Source: Flavobacteriaceae bacterium PS02338 (GTDB lineage Bacteria > Bacteroidota > Bacteroidia > Sphingobacteriales > Sphingobacteriaceae). Taken from it: a stretch of DNA of 64,000 nucleotides. The notes under the pieces were generated by a model. That model saw only the letters and a list, made by a program, of their open reading frames with translations, did not search any database and was not told the DNA's origin. Made by a program: the position numbers and the translations under genes. Shown here one piece after another: positions 46,207 through 55,084 of the stretch (positions are counted from its first letter, which is position 1; each line of letters starts with the position of its first letter). The stretch spans positions 744,001 to 808,000 of the forward strand of contig JASCOD010000002.1 in assembly GCA_029959615.1 (NCBI GenBank). The letters run 5' to 3'.

Positions 46207-47396
46207 AATTCATTTAGGTGATCACATAAAAGGTGCAGCAGTTCGAACAGCCGCTGCTCAAAACCGAACACCTCCATAACTTCCACCTGCGGTGTATCAA
46301 AAAATTGGATATGCCTCGGCTCTTCCATCAAGCTGCACTCATTCAGTTCGGCGTTGATGCAATCTAGGAACTGATCCTGTACCAATTGCCCGAAACCGTA
46401 GAAGAAATGCAGGTACTGTTCCCATCTAATGATACCATCATGCTCCTCTGCCCCAAAAGGTTCAGAAATGGAAGCCCCGATACTGCGCTCGGGATAGTCC
46501 CGATAGAGTTCAAGAAAGTCCGCTGCCGTTTTCAGAAAATTCCTTTCGGCTTCGCTCTCCGCTTTGAATACCCCGACCCTTTGTCCAAAATCCAACAATG
46601 CGGATTTTTCAGATAAGAGGTGCAGCGACAGTTCGCCATCATGCCATAGCTGCTCAAAAAAGGCTTCATGTACCAAGCGTTCACCCTCGTCCTCGGCATA
46701 GCCGTCCTCGCTCCACCAATCGGACAGCATTTCGTAGATACCGCCCAAATAGCCGTAGTCGCTCGCAAAATGGGGTACGCCCACCACCTGCAACAGATAG
46801 GCAAAGACCGATTGCAATAGTTCCCCGACCTGCCTGCGCTTTCCGCTATCCAACAGGTTCAGCATCGGCAGCACGGGCAGATAGAACAGCGTAGATTGGG
46901 TACTGAAAGTCTGCACCGTTGCGAGACAAGTTTTTTCTTCCGTTTCCAATAGCCGCAGGTCAACTTGGTGTCCCCTTGCTTTCAGCCCCTGCCGCAAGCT
47001 TTCCAATTCCTTGGACAGGTTAAAGGGAAAGGGCAGCCCACTCCTTGGGGGCTGCGCCATTCCATAAAGGGAACAGAGATTTTTAGCCGAAGCATAGAAA
47101 TCCCGTTCCATCCTACAGGCAGCTGTAGGGTCTACCGTTGCCTCTTCCGTAGCGAGCGGATAGAACCGCTGCGCTAGAAAAGCAGGGACAGCATTTCTTT
47201 GGGTGCGCCCCTTTGCCGCAGTTTTTCGAGTTCCCCTTTTTCGAGTGGTCTGTCCCACCTTTCCACCGCCCTTGCGAGCTGTTGGTGCAGCGTCCACTGT
47301 GCCGAGTACTTCGTGACCTCGGCAAGCCCTGCTATTTTCCGCCTTTTCATCCCTTAGTCCCCAAGGTGGTAACGAACCGATATTGTACTTCATCAT
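46203..47396 (-). CDS. Unassigned PRTRC-cassette protein (positional candidate for PRTRC F)
   Basis: This 397-aa protein lies between PRTRC C and PRTRC B, where the poorly conserved protein F is expected. The first 75 residues are basic and low complexity (RKGGGKVGQTTRKRGTRKTAAKG, read in two parts), and the rest is acidic and helical with no membrane segment. The start at 47396 overlaps the end of PRTRC C by 50 bp; a downstream start is possible, but none is clearly better. The identity as protein F is an inference from position and length. Confidence 0.65.
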   Translation of the reverse strand: MMKYNIGSLPPWGLRDEKAENSRACRGHEVLGTVDAAPTARKGGGKVGQTTRKRGTRKTAAKGRTQRNAVPAFLAQRFYPLATEEATVDPTAACRMERDFYASAKNLCSLYGMAQPPRSGLPFPFNLSKELESLRQGLKARGHQVDLRLLETEEKTCLATVQTFSTQSTLFYLPVLPMLNLLDSGKRRQVGELLQSVFAYLLQVVGVPHFASDYGYLGGIYEMLSDWWSEDGYAEDEGERLVHEAFFEQLWHDGELSLHLLSEKSALLDFGQRVGVFKAESEAERNFLKTAADFLELYRDYPERSIGASISEPFGAEEHDGIIRWEQYLHFFYGFGQLVQDQFLDCINAELNECSLMEEPRHIQFFDTPQVEVMEVFGFEQRLFELLHLLCDHLNEL

Positions 47397-47565
47397 CTTG
47401 AATATTTGGTCCCTCTATGTGGGCATTGGTCAATATAGGATAGCTCCCTGCATAGAAGTGCTTCACTTCTTCGGGCGTATACCTGCTTTCGGGGTCGGTC
47501 AGTTTCATGTCCATGCCGCCCGTGGTAAACAGAAATACCCTCGGCAATAATTGTGTCGTCATCAT
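47347..47565 (-). CDS. PRTRC system protein C
   Basis: This 72-aa protein matches PRTRC protein C closely: an N-terminal LPRVFLFTTGGMDMKLTDP, the core YTPEEVKHFYAGSYPILTNAHIEGP (read in two parts) and the C-terminal YRFVTTLGTKG. Its length is typical. The role is unknown. It starts 3 bp after the PRTRC E stop, and its last 50 bp overlap the next gene. Confidence 0.9.
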   Translation of the reverse strand: MMTTQLLPRVFLFTTGGMDMKLTDPESRYTPEEVKHFYAGSYPILTNAHIEGPNIQDDEVQYRFVTTLGTKG

Positions 47566-47568
47566 GTC

Positions 47569-48102
47569 CTAAGTATTTTGGGTCTGCATGAGGGTTAATT
47601 GCTGGCTGCGCTCCTTTAATGCTTTGCGCAGTCCATCGAGTTCTGCCGCCTTTTCGGGAAACTCTTCGTTGCTCGGCAACAATTCCAAGGCTTCGAGGTA
47701 CTTCATTTCCCCGTTGAGCTGTTTCGCTTTGGCAATTATTTCGTCATAGCGTTTCTTCTTTTCCGTCTTGTCCTCGGTTTTGGGATTTGCCGCAACAGCA
47801 TTTGCCGATTTGGCTGCCGCCCGATTTTTAATGTCGTTCTTGGCATTTTCCAAACTCTCCAAATGCGCCTCCAGTTCCACGAACAGTTTAGCCGTATTTT
47901 CGGCAGGGGCGGCAATCGCCCCAAAAAATCCGCTGTCGAGTTCGGCAGCCGTCCCCTTGAACACCAAGGGGGCAAGGGCAGCATCCCCACCCTCGAACAG
48001 CACCGACACGAGCAGTCCCTGCTCACCATCAAAATTTATCGCCATCTTCCACGCCCCTGCCCTTGGCAGTGCGCAGACCTGTGTAAAAAAATTCGTTTCC
48101 AT
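47569..48102 (-). CDS. PRTRC system protein E
   Basis: The start at 48102 (METNFFTQVCALPRAGAWKM) follows the stop of the upstream gene by one base; a start at 48144 would add 14 basic residues and overlap it. The 177-aa protein has the protein E pattern: a beta-rich N-terminus with LLVSVLFEGGDAALAPLVFKG, a helical middle, an Ala/Lys-rich linker near residues 100-120, and a charged coiled-coil-like end. Function unknown; part of the PRTRC operon. Confidence 0.8.
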   Translation of the reverse strand: METNFFTQVCALPRAGAWKMAINFDGEQGLLVSVLFEGGDAALAPLVFKGTAAELDSGFFGAIAAPAENTAKLFVELEAHLESLENAKNDIKNRAAAKSANAVAANPKTEDKTEKKKRYDEIIAKAKQLNGEMKYLEALELLPSNEEFPEKAAELDGLRKALKERSQQLTLMQTQNT

Positions 48103-48103
48103 G

Positions 48104-48574
48104 TTAATCTTCTTCGTCCTCCTCCATCGGGAGAACCTGTTCAATATTGATATCCACCTGTGCGAGCCAATACTTGGTCACCTCCTCCAAATCCTCCAAC
48201 CTGTCGGCATAGGGACTCAACCTTTCGGTTAGCAATTCCAAGTCGTCCGTGCGCCAATCGTAGCAACTGGCGCAATAGTTCCCATGCGTCTCAAAGCCCG
48301 CATCGTTCTGAATATCAAAGCCCGTCAAATCCTCAATCTCCTGCCTTGCACTTTGCAGCACCGCATCGAACACCACATAGCAGGGGTCAACATCCTGCAG
48401 TTTCATCCCACATTCCTCGGCAAAAGCCTGTACCTGCTCAAAAGCCCAATCGGCATCCTCCCCAATCTCTAGGGCAACCTCTATCGCCCTTTTTACATCG
48501 AGGTAACCATAGGGACAGAAACTGTCCCTAAAGTCCGAAATCTGATTTTTCAGATATTGTTCATCCATCGCCAT
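48104..48574 (-). CDS. Acidic hypothetical protein of the ICE backbone
   Basis: This 156-aa protein is strongly acidic and helical, and ends in EEDEED. A CASCYDW motif near residue 98 and a Cys near residue 20 are the only striking residues. No family is recognised. It sits between ssb and PRTRC E with gaps of 14 and 1 bp, so it belongs to the same transcript and probably to plasmid/ICE maintenance. Confidence 0.75.
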   Translation of the reverse strand: MAMDEQYLKNQISDFRDSFCPYGYLDVKRAIEVALEIGEDADWAFEQVQAFAEECGMKLQDVDPCYVVFDAVLQSARQEIEDLTGFDIQNDAGFETHGNYCASCYDWRTDDLELLTERLSPYADRLEDLEEVTKYWLAQVDINIEQVLPMEEDEED

Positions 48575-48588
48575 GACACGCCCCCTTT

Positions 48589-49008
48589 CTAAAATGGTAG
48601 ATCATCCGTTTTTGCCTCGCCCCTTGCCTGCTCCAAAGCCGTTGGCACTTTCTCCGGCAACACCTCGCCCGCCTGCACGACCACACCATGCTGAGCCGTA
48701 GCCGAAGCCCCGAACAATTTAATGTCCGACACATGGAAGTTCAGCCCTGCCTTTGGCTGCCCGTCATTCCCCATATACGCATTGATGCCCACACGACCGA
48801 ACACCTGAACCACATTACCTTTTTTAAGGAAAGGGGCAATCTTCTCCGTCCTAAAATAACCGCAGTCAAAAAAGGTCGACACCTCCCTTTGCTCACCGTC
48901 CACCATAAACCTGTCATTTACCGCTACGGTAAAGCCTACCACTTTTTTGTCACCTTTTACTGTCCTTACCACTGCATCAGCGGTCAATCTTCCTGTAATT
49001 TCCATCAC
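48589..49008 (-). CDS. ssb: Single-stranded DNA-binding protein
   Basis: This 139-aa protein has the OB-fold of SSB: GRLTADAVVRTVKGDKKVVGFTVAVND (read in two parts), STFFDCGYFRTEKIAPFLKKGNVVQVFGRV in the middle, and the acidic C-terminal tip DDLPF that recruits partner proteins. It is shorter than chromosomal SSB, as is common for mobile-element copies. It would coat transferred single strands during conjugation. A start at the second Met (49005) is possible. Confidence 0.92.
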   Translation of the reverse strand: MMEITGRLTADAVVRTVKGDKKVVGFTVAVNDRFMVDGEQREVSTFFDCGYFRTEKIAPFLKKGNVVQVFGRVGINAYMGNDGQPKAGLNFHVSDIKLFGASATAQHGVVVQAGEVLPEKVPTALEQARGEAKTDDLPF

Positions 49009-49146
49009 ATCAAACTTTTAATTAAAAAATTGGTTAATTGGCTTCCTTTCAGTTCCGAACTCTTTCCAAAAGAAAAAACGGAAAAAAAGAAAGCAAAGAA
49101 GTCCGTGACCGTGCAAGTGCGGCGGAGTACTATAAGTCCCGAAGGG

Positions 49147-49168
49147 TGGTCCCGATACATCGGGACCA
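49147..49168. repeat. 22-bp hairpin between ssb and the PUR-RadC gene
   Basis: TGGTCCCGAT and ATCGGGACCA are perfect 10-bp arms around AC. The surrounding 49009-49248 has no coding potential I can support. It may be a terminator or a protein-binding site. Confidence 0.45.
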
Positions 49169-49248
49169 TTATGCGTACACAGCTAGCGGCGGTCACGACA
49201 TTCGCCGCCTTTTTGTCCGTTTCTTTGGAAAGAGACTTGGACCAGGCG

Positions 49249-49794
49249 TCATTTCGAAAATCTCCTAGCAAGCTCCATTACCGCCGACAATTGTGCCGAT
49301 TTGGCCTCACCTATACCTTCAAATAGCTGTAGGCGGTTACAACCGGCCTTTGCCAGGCCTTTCAACCCACCAAATGCGGCCAACAATCTGGCCGACAGCT
49401 CGACCGAATTCTCCCTAGTCGAGCCCGAACCGATCACCAGTCCCAGCAGTTCGGCATCAGCCAATGCCCCCGGTCCATCGGCCAGCAGCCTTTCCCTGGG
49501 CCGTTCGTCCAAGGGCACAGCAGCCATCCCACGCAATACCGCCTCCTTTTCTACTCTCGGAGGCAAAAGTTCCGCATGTGCTGCATGATGGCAAAGGGAA
49601 GACAGCCCCTTGATCAACAAGGGCAAATCTTCCTCAAATACGATAATTTGGTTGCGCCTATAGCTGCCATCGGGCTGCTCGTCGCTCCTGGTGATCTGGA
49701 TAAAGAGCGTATCATTGGCCGCCCTTTTGAAATCCATGAAATAATGTTTCCTGCCAACGGTAAAAGCCTCGCTGGCCATGTTATACTTTTCCAT
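49249..49794 (-). CDS. Fusion of a PUR-type (DUF3276) domain and the N-terminal part of RadC
   Basis: I chose the start at 49794 (MEKYNMASEAFTVGRKHYF); a start at 49827 would add 11 residues. Residues 10-65 match the PUR/DUF3276 nucleic-acid-binding domain: VGRKHYFMDFKRAANDTLFIQITRS and NQIIVFEEDLPLLIKGL. Residues 88-181 match the RadC N-terminal helix-hairpin-helix region: LDERPRERLLADGPGALADAELLGLVIGSGS and FEGIGEAKSAQLSAVMELARR. The JAB/MPN metalloprotease-like domain of RadC is absent. A DNA-binding role is likely. It is the first leftward gene, about 100 bp from the divergent zinc-finger gene. Confidence 0.8.
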   Translation of the reverse strand: MEKYNMASEAFTVGRKHYFMDFKRAANDTLFIQITRSDEQPDGSYRRNQIIVFEEDLPLLIKGLSSLCHHAAHAELLPPRVEKEAVLRGMAAVPLDERPRERLLADGPGALADAELLGLVIGSGSTRENSVELSARLLAAFGGLKGLAKAGCNRLQLFEGIGEAKSAQLSAVMELARRFSK

Positions 49795-49896
49795 CGCTTT
49801 TTTTTGACAAAGTTTCACCCTGTACAAGCGATTAGTCGGTCGGAAAACAACTTAAATGTTTTAAACGTTTATAAAAACGGATAACTAAAAGGAACC

Positions 49897-50313
49897 ATGG
49901 ATATCGAGGGAAACGAAATCGTACAGGGACCCCATCTGTGCCTGTACTGTAAACAGCCGGTCTTTGGCCGTTCGGACAAGAAATTCTGCGATGACGGTTG
50001 CCGCAACCGTTTCCATGCGCAGGCACAGCGCAAACGCCAATGGAGCGAACCGAGTTTCATCGGCAAGATCAACCGTACCCTGATGCGCAACCGCAAGCTC
50101 ATGGCACAGTCCATCCCCCGCCACCAAAAGAACGTCGTAGTCCTGCGCACTACACTCGAAGAAAAGGGATTTAATTTTAAGTACTTTACCAGCATCCTAC
50201 AAACGCAGAACGGTGCCTACCACTATTGCTACGAATTCGGCTGGCTGACCATCGCACCCAACAAGGTACTGATCGTTAGGACACATATCTATGATGATTT
50301 CTCGTTTTGTTAA
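49897..50313 (+). CDS. Zinc-finger protein of the ICE backbone
   Basis: This 138-aa protein has one N-terminal zinc finger: CLYCKQPVFGRSDKKFCDDGCRNRFH, with Cys pairs at about residues 15/18 and 31/35. The rest is basic and helical (QRKRQWSEPSFIGKINRTLMRNRKLM, read in two parts), then a short beta-rich end. The family is common in Bacteroidota mobile regions but has no known function. It is divergent from the PUR-RadC gene and ends at a terminator. Confidence 0.8.
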   Translation: MDIEGNEIVQGPHLCLYCKQPVFGRSDKKFCDDGCRNRFHAQAQRKRQWSEPSFIGKINRTLMRNRKLMAQSIPRHQKNVVVLRTTLEEKGFNFKYFTSILQTQNGAYHYCYEFGWLTIAPNKVLIVRTHIYDDFSFC

Positions 50314-50345
50314 TGAAGCTTGTAAAAATGTCCAGGAATCAATAA

Positions 50346-50383
50346 AGCCAGCTAAAGCTGGCTCCATTTTCATTTTCATTTTA
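50346..50383 (+). terminator. Terminator after the zinc-finger gene
   Basis: AGCCAGCT (50346-50353) pairs with AGCTGGCT (50356-50363), followed by a T-rich tract. It separates the ICE backbone from the T9SS gene. Confidence 0.7.
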
Positions 50384-50400
50384 CACTGAGATAATTAATA

Positions 50401-51990
50401 CTATTTTTTGACAACTTTATGGTGCTGGATGCCATTGACACCTTTAAGACCAATTAAATAGGTGCCTTTCGCATACCCCTCCAGACTAACCTCTATTCGT
50501 TCCTGATTTTGGGTTAATGCTATTTCCTTTAATAATTTCCCCTGTACATCTAAAACACTCAATATATCGTACTTACCCGCTTCCAGTTCCACCACTAACC
50601 ATTCTTGTACCGGATTCGGATAAATCTTGACCATAGCAAACTGAAGTACAAATTTGGCGTGCCCGATTGCAAGGTCCTTAAACGCTCCATTAACATCAAA
50701 CTGTACCAGACGATAGTAATTAGGACCATTCAACGGTACCATATCCACATAGCTGTAAGTTTGACGTAATATGGAATTCCCTTTCCCTTTAATCCTAGCC
50801 ACTTCTGAAAACGAACCGTTCCCGTTGCCGCGATACAGTACAAACTCCTTATTATCGGCTTCCGATAGCGTGGACCAATCCAACCTTAGGCCGTTTGGCA
50901 CTACCGAAACGCGGAAGTTTTCAAGATCTACGGGAAGCACTCCACTTACCGGCCCTCTTCTTGAACTTTCTATGGCAATTCCATTTTCGACCCCATCACG
51001 AGGGGTAACCTCTAAACTGATATATTTATTCACATCGGCGGCTACTAAAGTATAATTGATTGACGTAGCCGAAGCAATCGTAGACTTATTCAATCCAGCT
51101 TCATTGTCCGAACGGTACCACTTATAGGTCGTACCACTTTCTGTCTGGCTGTCCACATCCGAATAGGTATAGCTTCCTGCCATCACCTGCCCCACCACAA
51201 GATTACCAGTATGGGCAACAGCTGCAGCAGTTGGTACGGTATTTATTTTTACGGTAGGATAGTTAGCAGGCAGAATTGCGATGTTGGAATTTGACTTATC
51301 CCAATTGCTTGTATTGTTGATTCTTGCGAGTAGTTCTGCACCCGTTCCCGTTAGTGAACCGTTATATTTGGCACTTGCCTGTTCAGCTACGCCTGGGTAG
51401 AGTGAGATACAGTTGACCCCGTTCGTTAGCCCCTTTGGCAATGCACTATCGCTGGTAGCCCAAGGATTGTTGATGGTTGGCGACTGGTTTTCAGGATTCC
51501 ACTTGGTAGCGCTATCGTACTTGCTGGAATTGTAGTCGCCATGCACCCCGGCAATAAATGTCACGTCGGCAAAGCTCGGCATCACTACATTGCCCACCGA
51601 TTGGTAGGCCAAGACCTGATCGCCTCCGCTCAGGTTAAAATCAGCGGTATTGGCAAAAGTCAGCGTGCCCCCGATAATACCCGTTACCGTAAGTACGTTC
51701 GCCGAATTCTCTACCATAGAAATAATTGTTCCTTTTGGAACACCGCCGGCAGGTAGTACATATTTAAGGTGCGGTTCAGCAAGCGTGTTCATCCAACCTG
51801 CGCCCGTCCATCCCATTTCCGTAAAGAACAGCGTTTCTCCGCCCGGCAGGTTTTTAAGGGCGATAAAAGTGAAGCCGTCTGCTCCAGCGGTATTATAGCC
51901 GATAAACGCAATATCACCGGCAGTAAGCGTTTGCGCCCTTAAATCGGAAAGACCAAATAACAAAAAGATAAGCAGTAAAATTTTCTTCAT
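50401..51990 (-). CDS. T9SS-secreted protein of unknown function
   Basis: This 529-aa protein has a signal peptide (ending LRAQ). The N-terminal half begins TLTAGDIAFIGYNTAGADGFTFIALKNLPGG (read in two parts), a beta-rich region seen in secreted Bacteroidota proteins. An Ig-like segment (TYKWYRSDNEA) and a fibronectin-like domain follow. The last 75 residues (VKIYPNPVQEWLVV to HHKVVKK) are a T9SS type A sorting domain. No catalytic motif was found. It is divergent from a two-component system, which may regulate it. It is unlike the ICE backbone and may be cargo. Confidence 0.85.
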   Translation of the reverse strand: MKKILLLIFLLFGLSDLRAQTLTAGDIAFIGYNTAGADGFTFIALKNLPGGETLFFTEMGWTGAGWMNTLAEPHLKYVLPAGGVPKGTIISMVENSANVLTVTGIIGGTLTFANTADFNLSGGDQVLAYQSVGNVVMPSFADVTFIAGVHGDYNSSKYDSATKWNPENQSPTINNPWATSDSALPKGLTNGVNCISLYPGVAEQASAKYNGSLTGTGAELLARINNTSNWDKSNSNIAILPANYPTVKINTVPTAAAVAHTGNLVVGQVMAGSYTYSDVDSQTESGTTYKWYRSDNEAGLNKSTIASATSINYTLVAADVNKYISLEVTPRDGVENGIAIESSRRGPVSGVLPVDLENFRVSVVPNGLRLDWSTLSEADNKEFVLYRGNGNGSFSEVARIKGKGNSILRQTYSYVDMVPLNGPNYYRLVQFDVNGAFKDLAIGHAKFVLQFAMVKIYPNPVQEWLVVELEAGKYDILSVLDVQGKLLKEIALTQNQERIEVSLEGYAKGTYLIGLKGVNGIQHHKVVKK

Positions 51991-52107
51991 ATTCCTTTAC
52001 ATTTTAGAACTGCTAAACTACATTGAATACACTTTTAGAACCTTACCGTTCCTCAAATTTTTGGCACAAAACACCATTTCAACAGACCGAATTAACTATC
52101 TTGCACG

Positions 52108-55080
52108 ATGCGTTTCTCCCGTATGCCAATGCTATGCCTTTTGCTGTTGTACAGTATCGCCACAAAGGCGCAGGAGCTACTTTTTCAAAATGTGAGCGAA
52201 CAGGTTGCAGTTCCAACCTCGGAATGCTATAACGTAAACCAGGATAGTAGGGGCTATATGTGGATCAGTACGGCACAGGGACTGGTCCGTTATGATAGGA
52301 GCGGCAGTGTAGTATATGACCAAAAAAATGGTCTTCCCGAAAAAGCCACCTATGCCGTCACCGAAGACCACAACGGTACGATGTGGTTCGCAACCTCGAA
52401 AAACAGACTGATGCAGTATCGCGACGGTGAGCTTGCAGAGGCAGAGATCAGTAAGAACTATCAACGGCAGATGCCAAAAGGCAACATCACTTTTGCCTTC
52501 ACCAACACAAAAAAGGATATATATATCAACACCTACGCCAAAACCTTCCAAATAGCTCCGACAGGAAAGCTATCAGTTTTTAAACCCCTACCCCTTTCTA
52601 CTGCAAACAATATCGTCTTTTTAAAACCTGCCGATCGTCTCATTAGTTTTAATGATAATTTCCATTCGGTCTACATGCCCAAAGACGAAAAAGGCAAGTT
52701 CGAAAAGGTCACTATCTTAATTAGCACACCAAAAGGCGATAGAAAACTTGACATCCCTTATCACGAGCGGGAACAATTGCTCCGAAGGATCCTGACCTGC
52801 CATATTCAAGGTTATAACTTTTTTACGATCAACAATAAATTGGTCAGGCTGGCACCAGATTTCAGCTACCAGGTGATTGAAATGCCTGGTAACGTCATCT
52901 GTCTCTACGCCGACAAAAAGGGCGGACTATGGGTGGGTATGGCCAAAGGCGGCTTTGTCTACTATCGGGACGGAAAACAACTTCAGCAGCCCATTAAGGG
53001 CTTGAGCAATTATTCCGTATCTGGCATTCACGTAGATGTAGAACAAAGCATCTGGTGCACCACTCTAGAAAACGGCGTTTATTTTTCTAAGAGCACCGAA
53101 GTGCTTAGTTATAGTAACCTGCCCGCACTTTCCGCCCCGGTAAATATGATGGTCACTATTGGCAAACAACTTTATGTGTCGCCACAGTTTGGTGGATTAT
53201 GGCAGCTGCAATCGGGGCAGCAGCTAAGGAATATCATTACGCAGCCCTATCTATTCTACCATCTTTTCCATATCCAAAAGAACCGTTATCTTTTAGCTAC
53301 CGCTGATGGTGGTTTTACCACCGAAACTACCTTTAAACATTTAAGGACGCTGCCGGTGCAACGTTATTCTCCCTACCACTTAATTCTGCACTACACCATT
53401 TACGACCATAGTATTGGTCCTAAAAATTCAATCTATTCCATTTCCTATACGCATATTTTGAAATATGGACCCAACGGGTTCGAGCCGCTAATACCTGTCC
53501 GTTCGGTAGGTAGGTGCATCGGCTATATCGGTGGAAATCGCCTGCTTTATGGTTGTAGCGATGGGCTATATGTGATGAATCTGAAGACGCTTCATAGTCG
53601 CAAGATCAAAGGCATAGAAAGAGCCGTACATCGTATCCTGCCAAGTTCGGATGGAACTTGTTGGATCGCTACAGCAGGAGATGGGCTTTATCAGCTGCAG
53701 CATGGCGAGATCAGGCGATTGGACCAGCGCCTTGGCATTCCTACCGCTATCTTTTACGATATCCTGGAAGATAAAAAGGGAATATATTGGGCGGCGACCA
53801 ATAAGGGACTGTTCAGGATAGACATCAATGGCGCATCACCCGGCATTAGCCACTATGACACCAATCATGGTCTTCCTTCCAACGAGATTTACAAGCTTGC
53901 GCTCAATAACGACCAATTGTTTTTCTCATCCCCAGCAGGGCTCTCCAGCTTACCCATCAATGGCCAGTTGGCCAACCGTACAGCACCACGTTTTCATATT
54001 AAAAACCTAAGGATAGACAGGGCTCAACAGCCGCTAGAGACAAAGGACTTTGAGCTGGATTATGGCAGCAACGAGATTGTACTGTCGCTACACCTATCCT
54101 CTTACAAGAATGAGCAAACAAGATTATTTTATCGGTTACAGCGGACCGACCCCTACCTGCCCATGAACGGCACAGACCTCAGGCTACAAAACCTCAGTCC
54201 GAACCGTTACGAACTGTCGGTTTACGCCCTGAACGGAGATGGCGTAAAAAGCGAAAATATGATCCAGCTGCCCTTTATAGTCAAGAAACCTTTCTGGCAA
54301 ACGCTGCCCTTTTTCTTTGTACTTTCAATCCTATTGTGCGGAGTATTCTTCGGGCTTAAAAAACTTCAGCTTAACGCCGCTCTCAGCAAAGAGAAGGAAA
54401 AGTCCAAGGTCAATATTCTTATTGCCGAGAGCAAACTTTCTGCATTACAGGCCAGGATGAACCCTCATTTCATTTCCAATGCCATCAACAGTATTCAACG
54501 TTATATCCTGAAGAACCAAGCCGATGAGGCGCAGCATTACCTGACCAAATTTAGCAGGCTGATCAGGATGGTCTTACAGCAATCTGCAGAACGCTTTCTT
54601 ACCTTACAAAAAGAAATAGAAACACTGACCCTTTACTTGGAACTAGAAAAACTCCGTTTTAGAGAGGCCTTCGAGTACCGAATTACTTTAGCCCCTGAAA
54701 TACATCCACATGAACTACTCGTCCCTACCATGTTGCTGCAACCCTATGTAGAAAACGCGATCTGGCATGGATTGATCCCATTGGAAGGCGAACGCAGAGG
54801 GCAGTTGAACATCCATGTCGGTCTATCACTGTCTGGCCTTAAGATCAGTATAGAAGATAATGGCATTGGACGCCAGCGGGCGATGAATTATCAAAAAGAG
54901 GACTACCGTCTTTCTTCGGGAATGATGCTCACTGAAGACCGCTTACAAGCTCTGCAACAGATTTTCAGTGAGGGTAATTTTCAGGTGTCAGTCATTGATC
55001 TTTATGACCCAAAACAATTAGGCATTGGAACACGGGTAGAGATTACGCTTTCCATACTGCCCGAATATCCTAATAGCTAA
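52108..55080 (+). CDS. LytS-type sensor histidine kinase with propeller sensor
   Basis: This 990-aa protein has a signal peptide (ending ATKAQ), a two-propeller sensor (about residues 25-650; repeats such as GYMWISTAQGLVRYD and GTCWIATAGDGLYQL), a Y_Y_Y domain, one membrane helix (about 731-752) and a His_kinase domain with MNPHFISNAINSIQRYIL, where His 785 is the likely phosphorylation site. The HATPase N-box reads LLQPYVENAIWHGL. Unlike the PUL regulator it has no receiver or AraC domain. The response regulator follows 4 bp later. It probably senses a periplasmic ligand. Confidence 0.93.
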   Translation: MRFSRMPMLCLLLLYSIATKAQELLFQNVSEQVAVPTSECYNVNQDSRGYMWISTAQGLVRYDRSGSVVYDQKNGLPEKATYAVTEDHNGTMWFATSKNRLMQYRDGELAEAEISKNYQRQMPKGNITFAFTNTKKDIYINTYAKTFQIAPTGKLSVFKPLPLSTANNIVFLKPADRLISFNDNFHSVYMPKDEKGKFEKVTILISTPKGDRKLDIPYHEREQLLRRILTCHIQGYNFFTINNKLVRLAPDFSYQVIEMPGNVICLYADKKGGLWVGMAKGGFVYYRDGKQLQQPIKGLSNYSVSGIHVDVEQSIWCTTLENGVYFSKSTEVLSYSNLPALSAPVNMMVTIGKQLYVSPQFGGLWQLQSGQQLRNIITQPYLFYHLFHIQKNRYLLATADGGFTTETTFKHLRTLPVQRYSPYHLILHYTIYDHSIGPKNSIYSISYTHILKYGPNGFEPLIPVRSVGRCIGYIGGNRLLYGCSDGLYVMNLKTLHSRKIKGIERAVHRILPSSDGTCWIATAGDGLYQLQHGEIRRLDQRLGIPTAIFYDILEDKKGIYWAATNKGLFRIDINGASPGISHYDTNHGLPSNEIYKLALNNDQLFFSSPAGLSSLPINGQLANRTAPRFHIKNLRIDRAQQPLETKDFELDYGSNEIVLSLHLSSYKNEQTRLFYRLQRTDPYLPMNGTDLRLQNLSPNRYELSVYALNGDGVKSENMIQLPFIVKKPFWQTLPFFFVLSILLCGVFFGLKKLQLNAALSKEKEKSKVNILIAESKLSALQARMNPHFISNAINSIQRYILKNQADEAQHYLTKFSRLIRMVLQQSAERFLTLQKEIETLTLYLELEKLRFREAFEYRITLAPEIHPHELLVPTMLLQPYVENAIWHGLIPLEGERRGQLNIHVGLSLSGLKISIEDNGIGRQRAMNYQKEDYRLSSGMMLTEDRLQALQQIFSEGNFQVSVIDLYDPKQLGIGTRVEITLSILPEYPNS

Positions 55081-55084
55081 CCAC

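Noticed and set aside
49038..49268. Small rightward gene between ssb and PUR-RadC
   Set aside because: Lysine- and arginine-rich translation of a region with a hairpin; no family resemblance and no promoter.
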